Positions 41,038 through 52,699 of a stretch of DNA of 64,000 nt are shown here, one piece after another; position 1 is the first letter of the stretch; every line of letters starts with the position of its first letter. A program made the translations under genes and the position numbers. Origin of the DNA: Chrysemys picta bellii (lineage: Eukaryota > Chordata > Testudines > Emydidae); NCBI RefSeq assembly GCF_011386835.1, contig NC_088795.1, positions 106,204,434 through 106,268,433 on the forward strand, given 5' to 3'. Under the pieces are notes generated by a model. It saw only the letters and a list, made by a program, of their open reading frames with translations, was not told where the DNA came from and did not search any database.

Positions 41038-41344
41038 CAGGGGTCGGCAACCTCTGGCACACGGCTCGCCAGGGTAAACACCCTGGCGGGCCGGGCCGGT
41101 TTGTTTACATGCCGCTACTGGCAGCGGTTCGCCGCTCCAGGCCAATGAGGGCTCCAGGAAGCGGCGCGGGTCAAGGGATGTGCTGGCTGCGGCTTCCGCC
41201 GCCCCCATTGGCCTGGAGCGGTGAACCGCAGCCAGTGGGAGCCGTGATCCGCCGAACCTGCAGACGCGGTAGGTAAAAAAAACTGGCCCAGGCCGCCTGA
41301 GTGATTACCCTGGTGAGCTGCGTGCTAGAGGTTGCCGATCCCTG
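41038..41344. mobile_element. hAT-type MITE, 307 bp, GC-rich
   Basis: Inverted ends: caggggtcggcaacctctgg at the left matches the right end reverse-complemented (cagggatcggcaacctctag). The 8-bp flanks acctagac (41030-41037) and acctagat (41345-41352) match at 7 of 8 positions, as expected for hAT. The interior is a large imperfect palindrome (ctccaggccaatgagggctc against cattggcctggagcggtgaa) and is CpG-rich in an AT-rich setting. There is no coding capacity. Confidence 0.88.
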
Positions 41345-41352
41345 ACCTAGAT

Positions 41353-41985
41353 TGTTCTTCTAAATAACCCAAGCCATAGAATCCCACCCAGAAATTTCTG
41401 CATTAAGCCCATAATTTATGGATGAACTAAAGCATATATTTTTGAAAGAGGCTCAATCCTGATTAAAATACCTCAAATGACAGCCTTGGTAAATTATTTC
41501 AATGGTTACTACCTTCAGGGAAAATTTGTGGCCAATTTCTAGTGTGCATGTCTCACTTTAGATTCCAGATATTGTATTGTGTAACCATTTTATCTGTTAG
41601 GTTATGTAGTCCTCCACTATCAGAAATGTTCTTCCCAAGTAAGTATTTATAGTCTATAATTGAGTCACTTCTTAGCTTTCTCCTGGATAAACTCAATAGA
41701 TAGTTTACCTGTCTCTCCCTGCAAAAAAGGTTTTCCAGTTTTCAATTGTTCTTGTAGTTTTTCTGAACCCTCTTCAGTTTTTCAATATAATTTTTTTTTT
41801 AAGTGTAGACATCTGCGGTGAGATTCTCTGCTGCATCTTTAAGAGATGCAGCACAGAACTGAGTCCAGGAAAAGGAGTTAAGCTGGCTCCACCTTCCATG
41901 AGACACTGCTGTAAAAATTCTGAATTGATATAAATCAAACCCTGAATTAGTGTGACTGAAAAACTAAATACCGTACTTCAATCCA
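41353..41985. other. No gene seen; anonymous sequence
   Basis: The start (cataagaatccc-like phrases, attaagcccataatttatgg) may be old CR1-derived sequence, but this is too decayed to support. No coding frame. Confidence 0.3.
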
Positions 41986-42195
41986 GAAATGCCACTGCCG
42001 TGGTTTATGAGAATTGTAGCTGGGGAGCCTCAAGCATCCATACTCCTCTCTTAGCCAAGCGCCCTCCTCAAACTATAACTCCCATGATGCACCATGGTCT
42101 CCTCTCTTGGTGAGAATAGACATTGCATCATAGGCCATTGCATTCCATGGCCATGGTGCATTATGAGAGATGAATTCTGGTGCAGGAGCTAAGCC
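41986..42195. repeat. MITE-like palindromic repeat
   Basis: Inverted phrases: gagaattgtagctggg at the left, then aactcccatgatgcaccatg, and catggtgcattatgagaga at the right. Sequences with catgatgcac / aactcccat are known from vertebrate MITEs. The ends and duplication are not defined. Confidence 0.4.
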
Positions 42196-44282
42196 CATTG
42201 AGGAGAATCAGAGAATGTGGCACTGTGGTGTCACTTCTGAACAGAAATATTTTGAGTTTTGACCAAAATATTTTGGCTATTAATTTTTTCTGAAAAGTTG
42301 AAGTTCTGTGAAGGGGAAAAACAATTTTACGACTATCTTTACTAAAGATACTGGATAAAATTTCAGAAGTGCCTAAATCCCATTGACTTTCAATAGGATT
42401 TATGTCTCTGTATTTTACCTGCTGGTGGTAAGCCTTATCCAGCTTTTAATGAAGTCAGACTGCCATTATCTTCTATGGGAACTGAATCAGGTTCATTATG
42501 AATAAATCTTCTGAAATACTGGAAAAAATGTTCTATATAAACAATCTACAGTAGTAAGGTCCATTGATTGTATATGCATTGCTCATGTTTCAAATTGTCC
42601 TAGAGGAACTGAGTGTTCATTCAGCATTTAAAAATAAATATTAGTGCACTCTTTTCCATCATAGTTTTCCTCTAGTGATGAGCTAAATCTCATAGAAACC
42701 ATCAGGTATAATCTTTCTTATGAATGAAACTGGTATATAATATATGGTTGTTAGGCTTCTCTAAACATTGTGTATAACTGAGAACTAAAATCACAGTATA
42801 TACATGCCTAAGTAAATACATCATATGTGTGAAATGATTGCTAATATAGCATTTTTTTATATTTCAAAACATCTGAGACTTATTTGCTTTTTGCATTACT
42901 ATATCGTATTCTGAACTTGCTGAATCAGGAACACAGTAGAAGCCAAAGCAGCATTTCATTGAACAGTAACCATATTTGCAATTCAGTTCGTGTCCTTCAA
43001 GTTAGTTTGAGGGTTGTAGCTCAGAGCAAAAAGATTATCAGCAGTTTTAGTGATTCTTTATATTTGCCTTACAGCAAATGCCTAAAAATATGCAGAGAAA
43101 ATTTGGTCAGCTTTAATTAGGGAATTTACTTTTCTGTTTCTCTTTGTATTCATTTGCAGTGTTCTTTTTTTTGCCACTTTAGTGCTTTAGTTTCCTACAT
43201 AATCTGTTTTCACTCAATTTGAATTGTTATTGCATAAATTTGATTAGAAATCAATTGTAATAATATAACAGTAAAAAAATTATGAATAGCTTAATTTATT
43301 TTTTAATCTCCTTCCCTGCCCCCGTCCCAAAACAAAAACAACTTTCCACATTGTCAGAGAAGTGAAGGAGTAGAGAGCAGGAACAGGAAATTATACTGTG
43401 ATGATTTTTCAATAGGCAATTGGAATAAAATGTGAATACCATAAAAAGGTTCTTAAAGGAACATTTCCAGTTTCAGAAAGAGGGGCTCAATGTTTACTTT
43501 TTAAAATCTGTTACTAAAAAAGTACGATCTGTGTTACTGGAATTTTTTGCTAGGCTGAAAACCGCAATCCTTGTATATAATGCCTATGTCCTGGGAATAA
43601 GTCAATATCTAAATATCCTATTAGTTCTTCTTTGCAGTTGGATCCTGTTTTTTTTTTCTAAATTTCTTGTCAAAGAAGATGTAAGCAAGGTTAGCACCAG
43701 CGAAAGAAGAAATGAATAGTAACGCTCCATCCAGCAGGGCCTGTAGCCACAGCAAGAACATATTATGCAATCACACACAACGCTACTCTATGCTAATAAG
43801 ATTTTACATCGCATAAGTTATGCTAACAGATTCTACAGTTTAATATCTATTTAGAGTAGTAGGTCTTACACAGTTATAAATCTACAGTTTATCTGCTTTA
43901 TGAGAAAGAAGAATGCTGCCTGTGATTTGCTATAGGTTATCTTTTAAAAGATCCAGTCCCTGATGTTGTTATAGCTGTACTGAGAGCCATTTTTTATGCC
44001 AAATATACAAATAGTGGCTTCCTTTTTCAATCAGCATACATATTTAAAGATCAGAAAGGTTAGTATTGCCATTTTCCTGAAATCCTCGTCTGTTTAGCCT
44101 TGAATACTTGTTTTACATTTTATGAACTATAAGTGAGATGCCACTGCTATCAATGCCACTGACTTTGAAATTGAATTTTTACATTTAGAACAAGAGAATC
44201 TATGGCTCTCTCTCTCTCTTCAGACAGAAACACAATGGAGCTCCTGGAAATAGGGCACTCTTTTCAGAGAGAAGAAATACAA
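42196..44282. other. No gene seen; old repeat traces
   Basis: Around 42355-42440 the phrase cagaagtgcctaaatcccat followed by tgactttcaataggattt resembles an old reptile hairpin repeat, and 42236-42320 is rich in aaaatattttg-like words. The frames at 42884-43120 and 43432-43719 carry no domain. A short (ct)n run lies at 44206-44220. Confidence 0.35.
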
Positions 44283-44420
44283 TATGTGCAAGAAGAGCTT
44301 TGTGCAAGTTTGAAAGCTTGTCTCTTTCACTAACAGAAGCTGGTCCAATAAAATAAATTACTTCACTCACCTTTTCTTGCTAATATCCTGGAACTAACAT
44401 GGCTACAACAACACTACAAG
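44283..44420 (+). mobile_element. Penelope-type 3'-end fragment, family B
   Basis: Aligns with 51545-51674: shared phrases include tctttcactaacagaagctg / tctttcaccaacagaagttg, ggtccaataaaa-type sequence, and a tail ctaatatcctggaactaaca then tggctacaac. The tail parallels the family A tail (gactaacacggctgctac). Near its start lies a hammerhead-like remnant (agaagagctt...tttgaaagctt). No duplication was identified. Confidence 0.65.
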
Positions 44421-46789
44421 CCCTAATTCATGTCCTTTACTTTAACATTTGAAATACGTCAAATAGTATGTTAAAATGAAGACACCAGGCCAAATTTTCT
44501 TCAGTCAGTGGATTTGAGCCAACTTACATCAGGAAAGAATTTGGCACAGAAGCCTTAGTCTACTTTTATTTCAGGTCCTTAATCTAAGTATATATACAGT
44601 AGAGTGTAAACCAAATACCAAATTTAATTTATTTGGAGAAAATAGGCCTCAGCTGGGGCACTCACATAAATTCTGTGAGGAGAATAAAAAGAATCTGAGT
44701 GTCACCAAATTAATAAAACCAGTGAAACAAAGACTGGATTCTGGTGTCCCCAGATGGACTAATGGCTGTCATCCTCTATTTTCTGTCTCTATTGGACCTG
44801 TGACACAATTAATGGTGTCAGCATTTCTTTGTCATTAATATGCTGATTTGTTGATCAGCTTTTGGCGTTTTATATCCAGATTCCTGTTATCTCTGTTTGG
44901 CACTTTGCATAAGTATTTGCACTTTAATCTCTGAGGTGTAAAGATTGTGTGTGTTGTATTTCAGATGCCAGTAGAGCTAAATGCCATTCTTGGAAATGTA
45001 TGCTTTTGAACTGACAGGGAGCAAATAATTGGCATTGGAATAAGTAGTTTTTATGTCAAGGTTGTCAAACCTATTTTTCTGCCAGCTCTTGGCTAGAATT
45101 CTACTTAACACCAGATGGCATTGCTTTTTAGCTGTTCTTGAATAGAGCAGATCATTAATTCCCCCTGGAATTGCTCAGACACCTTATAGGATGAAACTTC
45201 CTGCCCACATGCAGTGCATTCTGTAAAACCCTGATTTCTTTTTTTTTTCTTATTATTATATAAAGAATCCACAACTTGACTCATTCTTAGAAAAAAGAGC
45301 ATGCAAACTCTGCAACATGACATTACGAACCTGAGTTTTAGAAGTTGTCTCTTATTTTCCACCACAATTATTTGCAGGCCAATTTAGTGCAACTTAGACA
45401 TCTAATTACTTGATTGCTCCCACAAATCAGGTAGTTAGGTGACTAATTGATTATAGCCTATAAGGCTAGCCTGGTTACTTGCCTTTATATCTTTTCTTAA
45501 GGATTTTCTTACGGTTTTGATTATTTGTTTTATCATAATAGATTTTTAGGTTTATATTAAAGTATTTTGGCTGTAACGCAAGGGACCTACAGGCCACATC
45601 CTGTATGTTGTGTTAAGGTAAAGTTATCCTATGTCTGGAACCTTTCACCCAGATAGGTGGTGATGAGCTAAAGCATAAGATCCATATATGGCTGCGACCT
45701 TTAAAATAGATGGATAAAGGATGCATTGAAGCAGGTTGGCATAGGGGGCTTCCTAAATTCATACCCTCTATAAACTTAACAGGTACACCACAAGGGAAAG
45801 AACTGAAATAACCAGGTAGGACAGAAATAACAATGTGACAATGATCTAATCTCATTAGTATGTATGTATATGTCATCAATATGTCAAAACATACCAGCCT
45901 ATGGAGTAGGTGTGCCCTAACATTTTGTGGGTGAGGAAACTAAGTTTGGACATAGAAGGAGGGCTCAAGTCCTCGAGTTCTAGAAGAGAGGTGACCCACC
46001 ATGCCCAGGAAGCTTCTAAGTTTCTAAGCTTCAGGGTTTTGAAGCTTCAAGTTTCAAGGCTTCTTTGTTTGTTAGTCTATTGTTCTGTGAGTTCTTAATT
46101 ATAAGTTTTAAGTCCATTATTTAAGTAAAACTCGGTTAGCTTCGATAGCTCTTAGCTCTTTAGCTTCTCCTAAGTTCTGCACCTCCCACTCAGTAATTGA
46201 GGAACCTAGACCTGAACTCTCTTGGCATGCCACAGCTGAGGCTGGTCCTTTGTCTCTTACCACCAGGTTATCAAGGAAGACTATAATCAAAAGCTTTATC
46301 GTATATTCAAATGCAATTAAAAGAGGTGAGGGGGCATGACCACAGTGCCAGGGTAAGCACTGAGTAAGCAGTCACTACTGGTGAAGCTTTCATTACTTAC
46401 AGTGCCTTTCCCCTAGCAGAAACCTTGAAAAATGTAGTAGGTGCAACAATATCTGTCCTCCTCTAGAAAGAATCTTCCTTCATATGAAGGGGCCAGGTTA
46501 GTGTATGGATGCATAATTTAAAAGTATATCAATCCAAATAAAGAGAACCCAAAACATTAAAATCCAAGATTTGTAGCAAATATTTTTAAATGCTGAGGAA
46601 GCACACCACACAATTACTGTGAAGTCTTGTGGTGTTTTCCAAAGCTGTGTAGAAAGAAACATAAGATTCAGTCCAGGTTTGTGAATCTGAGCTGCTTGGG
46701 CCAGTTTCTGCCTTGACAAATTTATGATCTAAATAGTCAAAAAGAAGGGTAGAAGAAAGGAAGTATTCTGACTTGCATTTTATATATGT
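44421..46789. other. No gene seen; anonymous sequence
   Basis: No domain-bearing frame. At 46008-46065 the palindromic word gaagcttc/aagcttc recurs several times in 60 bp, probably simple-sequence drift. Nothing else stands out. Confidence 0.4.
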
Positions 46790-46930
46790 GGCACACAGAG
46801 AGAAAGTAGTTGTCCAAGGTCACACAGGAGATAAGTGGCAGAGTCAGAAATGAACCCAGACCTTCTGAATCACAACCCACTGCTTTAAGCACAAGACAAT
46901 ACATCCTCTCATCCACTCCAACTTTATGGC
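46785..46930 (-). repeat. MIR SINE, minus strand
   Basis: gtccaaggtcacacaggaga, agtggcagagtcagaaatga and acccagaccttctgaatcac in this order are the complement-orientation MIR core (gtgaccttgggcaagtcac). Decay is moderate and the identification by eye is good. Confidence 0.8.
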
Positions 46931-47655
46931 ATTATATATCTGAATTTCATTGTGAAATGTATGGGTTCATTCAAACCCAAACTGAATGCAAAATTCAAAG
47001 GTGACCAACTCCAAAGGAGCAAAACCATAAAACACGGTTTGTGTGACAAAAATGTTTAATTGTAGCTTATTATAGAGTTTTGGGGAAATGTACAGGTCTC
47101 TTCTTATTAATAAGGGGATAAGTTTGATTATTTTGTACATCTTTGTTGCAACTTTTTGTGCTAGTGTATTAAAGTGTATCTATTAAATCACCATGAAATT
47201 TCAGTTGCAATAAATGAGACAGTAGTGTCCATTAAAAAGTCAACATTTGTTTACAGTTTCCATACAGTTGAACCCTTGACTTCCACAATTACTTCAAAAT
47301 ATATAATTTTAGGAAAATACCACTGTGCAGTAACTCTTGTCTGTTATATGGTGACCATTGTAACTCGGTGGGTGATGATTTATTAATTTTCTGTCAGTGT
47401 CTGTACAGCATCTCGCTAACTATTCCAAGGATGTACCTATTTAGGCTTTGATGCACCAATATACTAAGGTAATGCTTAACTTTGTGTAAATGCTTAAGTC
47501 CAGCTACATATTTAGCAAAATAAGCACAAGCTTTAGTGCTTTGCTGAATCAGAGCAGAGAAGATTATATTACTGATCTTTTTTCAAAATAAGAGATAATG
47601 GTCTGAAGACATAAGCGTTTTTGAACAAAGTCTCTTATCTGGGTTCAAAAAAATC
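46931..47655. other. No gene seen; anonymous sequence
   Basis: No motif or repeat recognised. Confidence 0.4.
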
Positions 47656-47667
47656 AAAGTTTTAGAA

Positions 47668-47755
47668 TGACAGGTGGGCTGTAGTCCACGAAAGCTTATG
47701 CTCTAATAAATTTGTTAGTCTTTAAGGTGCCACAAGTACTCCTGTTCTTCTTTTT
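47668..47755 (+). mobile_element. Penelope-type fragment, family A, with 12-bp TSD
   Basis: An 88-bp piece of the family A 3' region flanked by the exact duplication aaagttttagaa (47656-47667 and 47756-47767). It begins inside the stem gtgggctgtagtccac and ends at cctgttcttctttt, without the 53-bp tail. Six bases of unexplained sequence (tgacag) lie at its 5' junction. It shows that very short, tailless copies can insert with their own duplication. Confidence 0.85.
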
Positions 47756-47767
47756 AAAGTTTTAGAA

Positions 47768-49010
47768 GTAAATTCTAGTTATTCCAGCCAGAGATGCATT
47801 GGAGTGAATGCACTCTGCAACTGAATCCCTAGAAATGACTCAGAATCCCTTGTAGGGCTCTTTTTGGAGCACACAGTGCAGCATCACTGCCATCATCCTT
47901 CCAATAGGCATAGTATATTTCCTCTCTTTCACACATACCGATTAAGCCCTGTTGATCTGTGAAGAGTAGATCAAGGCAAAAGGTCCATTTATTTCACATT
48001 TCCTTTGTGGGACTTCTGCTGACAGGGTTTCAGACAGCGATTCTTATGCTCTCCATGATAACTATTCCTAAGCCCTGTTTGAGGGTACAAATGTGGTAGC
48101 AGAAGGAGTATAGGAGACTCTGGATCTGGTTTAATGCGGCTGCAACTTTATTATTAGATGTCTGGGACTACCCAGCAGATAAAAGTGTACAGTGTAGGTA
48201 ACTCCATGGTTGTTTCAATATCTACCCGGAGGCTTCCATCTGTCCCCCTTTTTCCATCCTGGTCCCCAGCCAATCCACTGCTGAGCCCTTAAAAATGCTC
48301 CCCTCAAAGAAGGGTTAAAGTGAGCTATAAAGGATGGAGGAGAGCTCCATGTCATAGGAATCACAGGCTCCCAAACATCCCCTGTTCTGCTCCTTTAACA
48401 AACCCTGCCTTTAAGTCCTTTACCAAGCCATTTATCTGATCACTGTATCCCTCTCTATGGAGTACCTGCACTGGACATCTGCTCCACACTTACATAATGA
48501 GTTGTGACATCATAACCTAATTCCCTTCATTACTCACACTAACAAAGACACCCCGCAAAAAAACAGCTGTGGGGAAGGTGGAAAAAACCTCACTTGGCCT
48601 TGGCAAATTTGGTGGTGGGGGGAAAATTTCCAGAGAAAGGAGGGGCTAGCATAATGCCCACAGTTGGTCCTGACCAAACCTGGTATTTTTCCACTTCAGA
48701 GGGTGAGTTTTGCTCCACCTGGTCTGGGAAAAAGGGGGCTTTTCCCACAAGCCTTGCCCTTTATCACTCTCTACCCTTCTGGTCCCTGGCAGATGAGTGA
48801 GCATTGCCATGCTGTTCTTTTGCAGCAGAGTCCCTGCTTCTCTCTACACTTAAAGTGATAAACCCATTTCCCCCAGCGAGTCAGACAACACCTGGCCCCC
48901 CACATAAGGTGCAGTGCAGTGATTCTCTTGCCCTCTCTGTTTCAATGTGCCAACTCAGGGCTAGGCAGAAGCTGGCCCCTACATTCAAAACAGATTAATA
49001 CAGTATTATG
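47768..49010. other. No gene seen; probable unclassified repeats
   Basis: The GC-richer part from about 48060 to 48990 differs from the surrounding AT-rich DNA and may be transposon-derived (for example actttattattagatgtctg), but I cannot assign it. The frames at 48594-48998 overlap one another and have no domain. Confidence 0.35.
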
Positions 49011-50170
49011 TGTGACAGGTTAGATCACAGAACCCACCTTGGGAGCTGCCACCTGATGTGCCACGACTACTTCTGCCCCTGCTTTCTCTGCCAGCTCGGG
49101 ACCCCAGCACCCTGTCTTGCTGAGCCAGACACTCCCGTCTGCTCCAACACAGACCCAGGGTCTGAATTACTTGCCTCAAAGCTGCAGGTTTATCTGAAAA
49201 CAGCTCACAGAAGTGTTCCTGTCTTTAACACTCAGATGCCCAACTCCCAATGGAGTCTAAACCCAAATAAATCCGTTTTACTCTCTATAAAGCTTACACA
49301 GGGTAAACTCATAAATTGTTTGCCCTCTATAACATTGATAGAGAGATGTGCACAGCTGTTTGCCTCCCCCCAGGTATTAATACATACTCTGGGTCAATTA
49401 ATAAGTAAAAAGTGATTTTATTAAATACAGAAAGTAGGATTTGAGTGGTTCCAAGTAGTAACAGACAGAGCAAAGTAAGTCACCAAGCAAAATAAAAAGC
49501 ACAAATCTATGTCTAGTCAAACTGAAAACAGATAATCTCATCCTCAGAGATGCTTCAGCAAGTTTTTTTCCTCAGACTGGACACCTTCCAGGCCTGGGCA
49601 CAATTCTTTCCCCTGGTACAGCTCTTGTCCCAGCTCAGGTGGTAGGTAGGGGATTCTTCATGATGGCCCCTTCTCTTTTGTTCTGTTCTACCCCTTTATA
49701 TATCTTTTGCATAAGGCAGGAATCCTTTGTCCCTCTCTGGGTTTCCACCCCCTCCTTCTCAATGGAAAGACACCAGGTTAAAGATGGATTCCAATTCAGG
49801 TGACATGATCACATGTCATTGCAAGACTTCATTGCCCACTTGCCAGCACACAGGTATACAGGAAGACTTACAGGTAAAACACAGCCATCCGCAGACAATT
49901 GTCCTGATTAATGGGAGTCATCAAGATTCCAAATCACCATTAATGGCCCACACTTTGCAATAATTACAATAGGCCCTCAGAGTTATATTTCATATTTATA
50001 GTTTCAGATACAAGAGTGGTACATTTATACAAATAGGATGATCACACTCAGTAGATTACAAGCTTTGTAATGATACCTTACAAGAGACCTTTTGCATGAA
50101 GCATATTCCAGTTACGTTATATTCGCTCATTAGCATATTTTTATAAAACCATATAGACTGCAACATCACA
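49011..50170 (-). mobile_element. Solo LTR, 1160 bp, endogenous-retrovirus type
   Basis: Bounded by the exact 5-bp duplication ttatg (49006-49010 and 50171-50175). The plus-strand ends are tgtgacagg and ...catcaca, so both strands begin TG and end CA. Read on the minus strand, a TATA-like gatatataaagg (complement of 49692-49703) precedes a polyadenylation signal aataaaatcac (complement of about 49410-49420), the expected order for U3-R-U5. No internal coding region is present. The frame at 49008-49415 on the opposite strand is a chance frame. Confidence 0.82.
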
Positions 50171-50175
50171 TTATG

Positions 50176-51518
50176 TTCCTGGCAAGACCAGACCTCCTTT
50201 GACACTAAGATCTGAGAACAATATCTTACTGGGCACACAAAGAAGGATAAACTGAGGATGAAGCTAGTACCAGTTCTGGAGTTGTGCCACATTGAGTTCT
50301 GCTGTGATGGTTCCAATTTAGTAGACAGATAAGTTCCCTGGGCTTTTTCGACACCACAGCATCTATATTGATTACCTTACATTAAATAGGCAGCATGGAC
50401 AATTTTATTTGCAGTTCTACAGACTAGTTTTAGTTCAGTCATATCATTAAGGTTGTTGAAAATCTCTCTAGGGCTCTTTTTCAGACAATCTCAAAACTGA
50501 GAACACTTATATATTTTAGATTCAAATATCATAGTATTTTAATAGATAGCTGCAAAATGAAACAATACCAGTGGGTATATTACTAGTAGCTGGCAAAGTT
50601 CACTATTTCAATATTCCCTATTCTTCACCCCAACCCATTTGTGCTGCATATACCAAAGAAAATCTTGTTTGCATTTCATATAAATTCAGAGTGTATTGTT
50701 TCTGGAGGGGTTTTTGTATTTAATAAATTCCCTATGGACAAGTTTGTGACTTAAACAAGAAACATAGTATTCTTCCTTCTGTAAGCTAGAACTGAAGCTG
50801 GATTTACAATCAGATACCGTTCATGACTATTCTGTAGGATTCTGTTTTGCATTTGAATTCAATTAATTAAAAGGAAACAGAAAACCTGCAATTATTGAAG
50901 GACTTGCAAAGTTTTATTTGAGGAAAAATTCATTTATGAAGTAAATAAGGAAGAATAAACCAATATCACTTTCATTCATTATTTCCTCTAAGCTGTTTAT
51001 TCACTTTCCACTGAAACTTACTAATCAAGATGGTCCAGCAACCCCAACTATTCATTATTTTTTTCTGATTATTGATTTAAATTATACATGTACATTTTAT
51101 TTCTAATGAAGTAATAACATTCTAATATCTCACTTGTATACATCCATTTTAGTTTTCCCAGTGGATGTACACAATGGAGATATTTATATATTTAGCTTTC
51201 CTACAGTTTGCCAGCTGTAATAGCCAACTATCAGCACACTATCTCTAGCCACTCAGTTTGAGCCTTTTCTGCCTACTTCCACAGTCTTCCCAGTATCTTT
51301 TTCTCAAACCAATTATCCATTTCAGTAGATTCATTCACATTCACCTTATGCAATGGACAAGGAATGAGATTAAAATTGTATAAAACAACAGAATGCCTTT
51401 AGAAGTTAAGTAAACAGGACAAATGCATAGCAGTTCAAAAATGGAAAACATCTTTATCATTATCAATATAGAAATACTTTAAATAAAGAAAGTCCCTTAC
51501 AATTCACCGGCAACAACT
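50176..51518. other. No gene seen; anonymous AT-rich sequence
   Basis: No coding motif, terminal repeat or RNA gene recognised. Confidence 0.4.
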
Positions 51519-51529
51519 TTAAAGGATTT

Positions 51530-51674
51530 ATAGAGAGACAAGCTACACAGCTCTGTGTAAATTGAAAACTTGTGTCTTTCACCAACAGAAGTTGGTTCAA
51601 TAAAAGAGAATATGTCACCCACCTTCTCTCTCTAATATCTTGGGACCAACAGGGCTACTTCAACACTGCAAATC
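51530..51674 (+). mobile_element. Penelope-type hairpin insertion, family B, with 11-bp TSD
   Basis: Flanked by the exact duplication ttaaaggattt (51519-51529 and 51675-51685). It opens with gagagacaagct (51533-51544), the inverted counterpart of the acttgtgtctttc phrase at about 51569-51581, so it has a small fold-back arm like family A. The rest matches the family B fragment at 44283-44420 and ends in a tail gggaccaacagggctacttc then aacactgc. Confidence 0.78.
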
Positions 51675-51885
51675 TTAAAGGATTTTTTGGCAGTAGTATT
51701 TGGAAGGTGACCAAAACTTGTCTTGCGACAAATTGTGCTGCTGATTCCATACCTACGGTGAGGTGCCAAGAAGAAGTACCAATGTTGTCCTGCTCTGCAA
51801 GACAGGAGTGAGAATTGCAGGTGTTTTCACAGGGAGCACATACATAATCCCTGCATGAATGGAGCCCACTTTTCTTCAGAGCAGT

Positions 51886-52694
51886 TGTCAAGGCTGCTTC
51901 CCCACTCTGAACTTTAGGGTACAAATGTGGGGGCCTGCATGAAACTTCTAAGCTTAACTACCAGCTTAGATCTGGTCCACTGCCGCCACTCCCAAAATGC
52001 TAATTCCCTTCCCTGGGTAGCCTTGAGAGACTCTTCACCAATTCCCTGGTGATTACAGATCCAAACCCCTTGGATCTTAAAACAAAGAGAAATTAACCAT
52101 CCCCCTCCTTTCTCCCACCAACTCCTGGTGGATCAAGATCCAACTCCCTTGGATCTAAAAACAAGGTTCTTTAAAAGAAGGCTTTTAATTAAAGAAAAAG
52201 GTAAAAATCATCTCTGTAAAATCAGGATGGAAAATAACTTTACAGGGTAATCAAACTTAAAGAGTCCAGAGGAATCCCCTCTAGCCTTAGGTTTAAAGTA
52301 CAGCAAACAGAGATAAACACTTTAGCAAAAAGGTACATTTACAAGTTGAGAAAACAAAGATAAAAACTAACACGCCTTGCCTGGCTGTTTACTTACAAGT
52401 TGGAAATATGAGAGACTTATTCAGAAAGATTTGAAGAACCTGGATTGATGTCTGGTCCCTCTCAGTCCCAAGAGCGAACAACCCGCAAAAACAAAGAGCA
52501 CAAACAAAAGCCTTCCCCCCACCAAGATTTGAAAGTATCTTGTCCCCTTATTGGTCCTTTGGGTCAGGTGTCAGCCAGGTTACCTGAGCTTCTTAACCCT
52601 TTACAGGTAAAAGGATTTTGGAGTCTCTGGCCAGGAGGGATTTTATAGTATTGTACACAGGAGGGCTGTTACCCTTCCCTTTATAGTTATGACA
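51886..52694 (-). mobile_element. Solo LTR of the Gmr1-like Gypsy family
   Basis: The reverse complement matches the LTRs at 15975 and 22094 along its length and has the same ends (tgtcata...ccttgaca). The 5-bp duplication gcagt is exact (51881-51885 and 52695-52699). It holds one extra copy of the 79-80-bp unit, against three in the 5' LTR and none in the 3' LTR of the full element. It is more diverged from those two than they are from each other, so it is an older insertion that lost its interior by LTR-LTR recombination. It also fixes the LTR ends and the duplication length for the family. Confidence 0.93.
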
Positions 52695-52699
52695 GCAGT

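Noticed and set aside
46008..46065. Clustered gaagcttc words as a binding-site array
   Set aside because: Irregular spacing and simple-sequence context; no second signal supports a function.
49008..49415. 135-codon plus-strand frame
   Set aside because: It lies inside the minus-strand LTR bounded by a perfect ttatg duplication and shows no domain.
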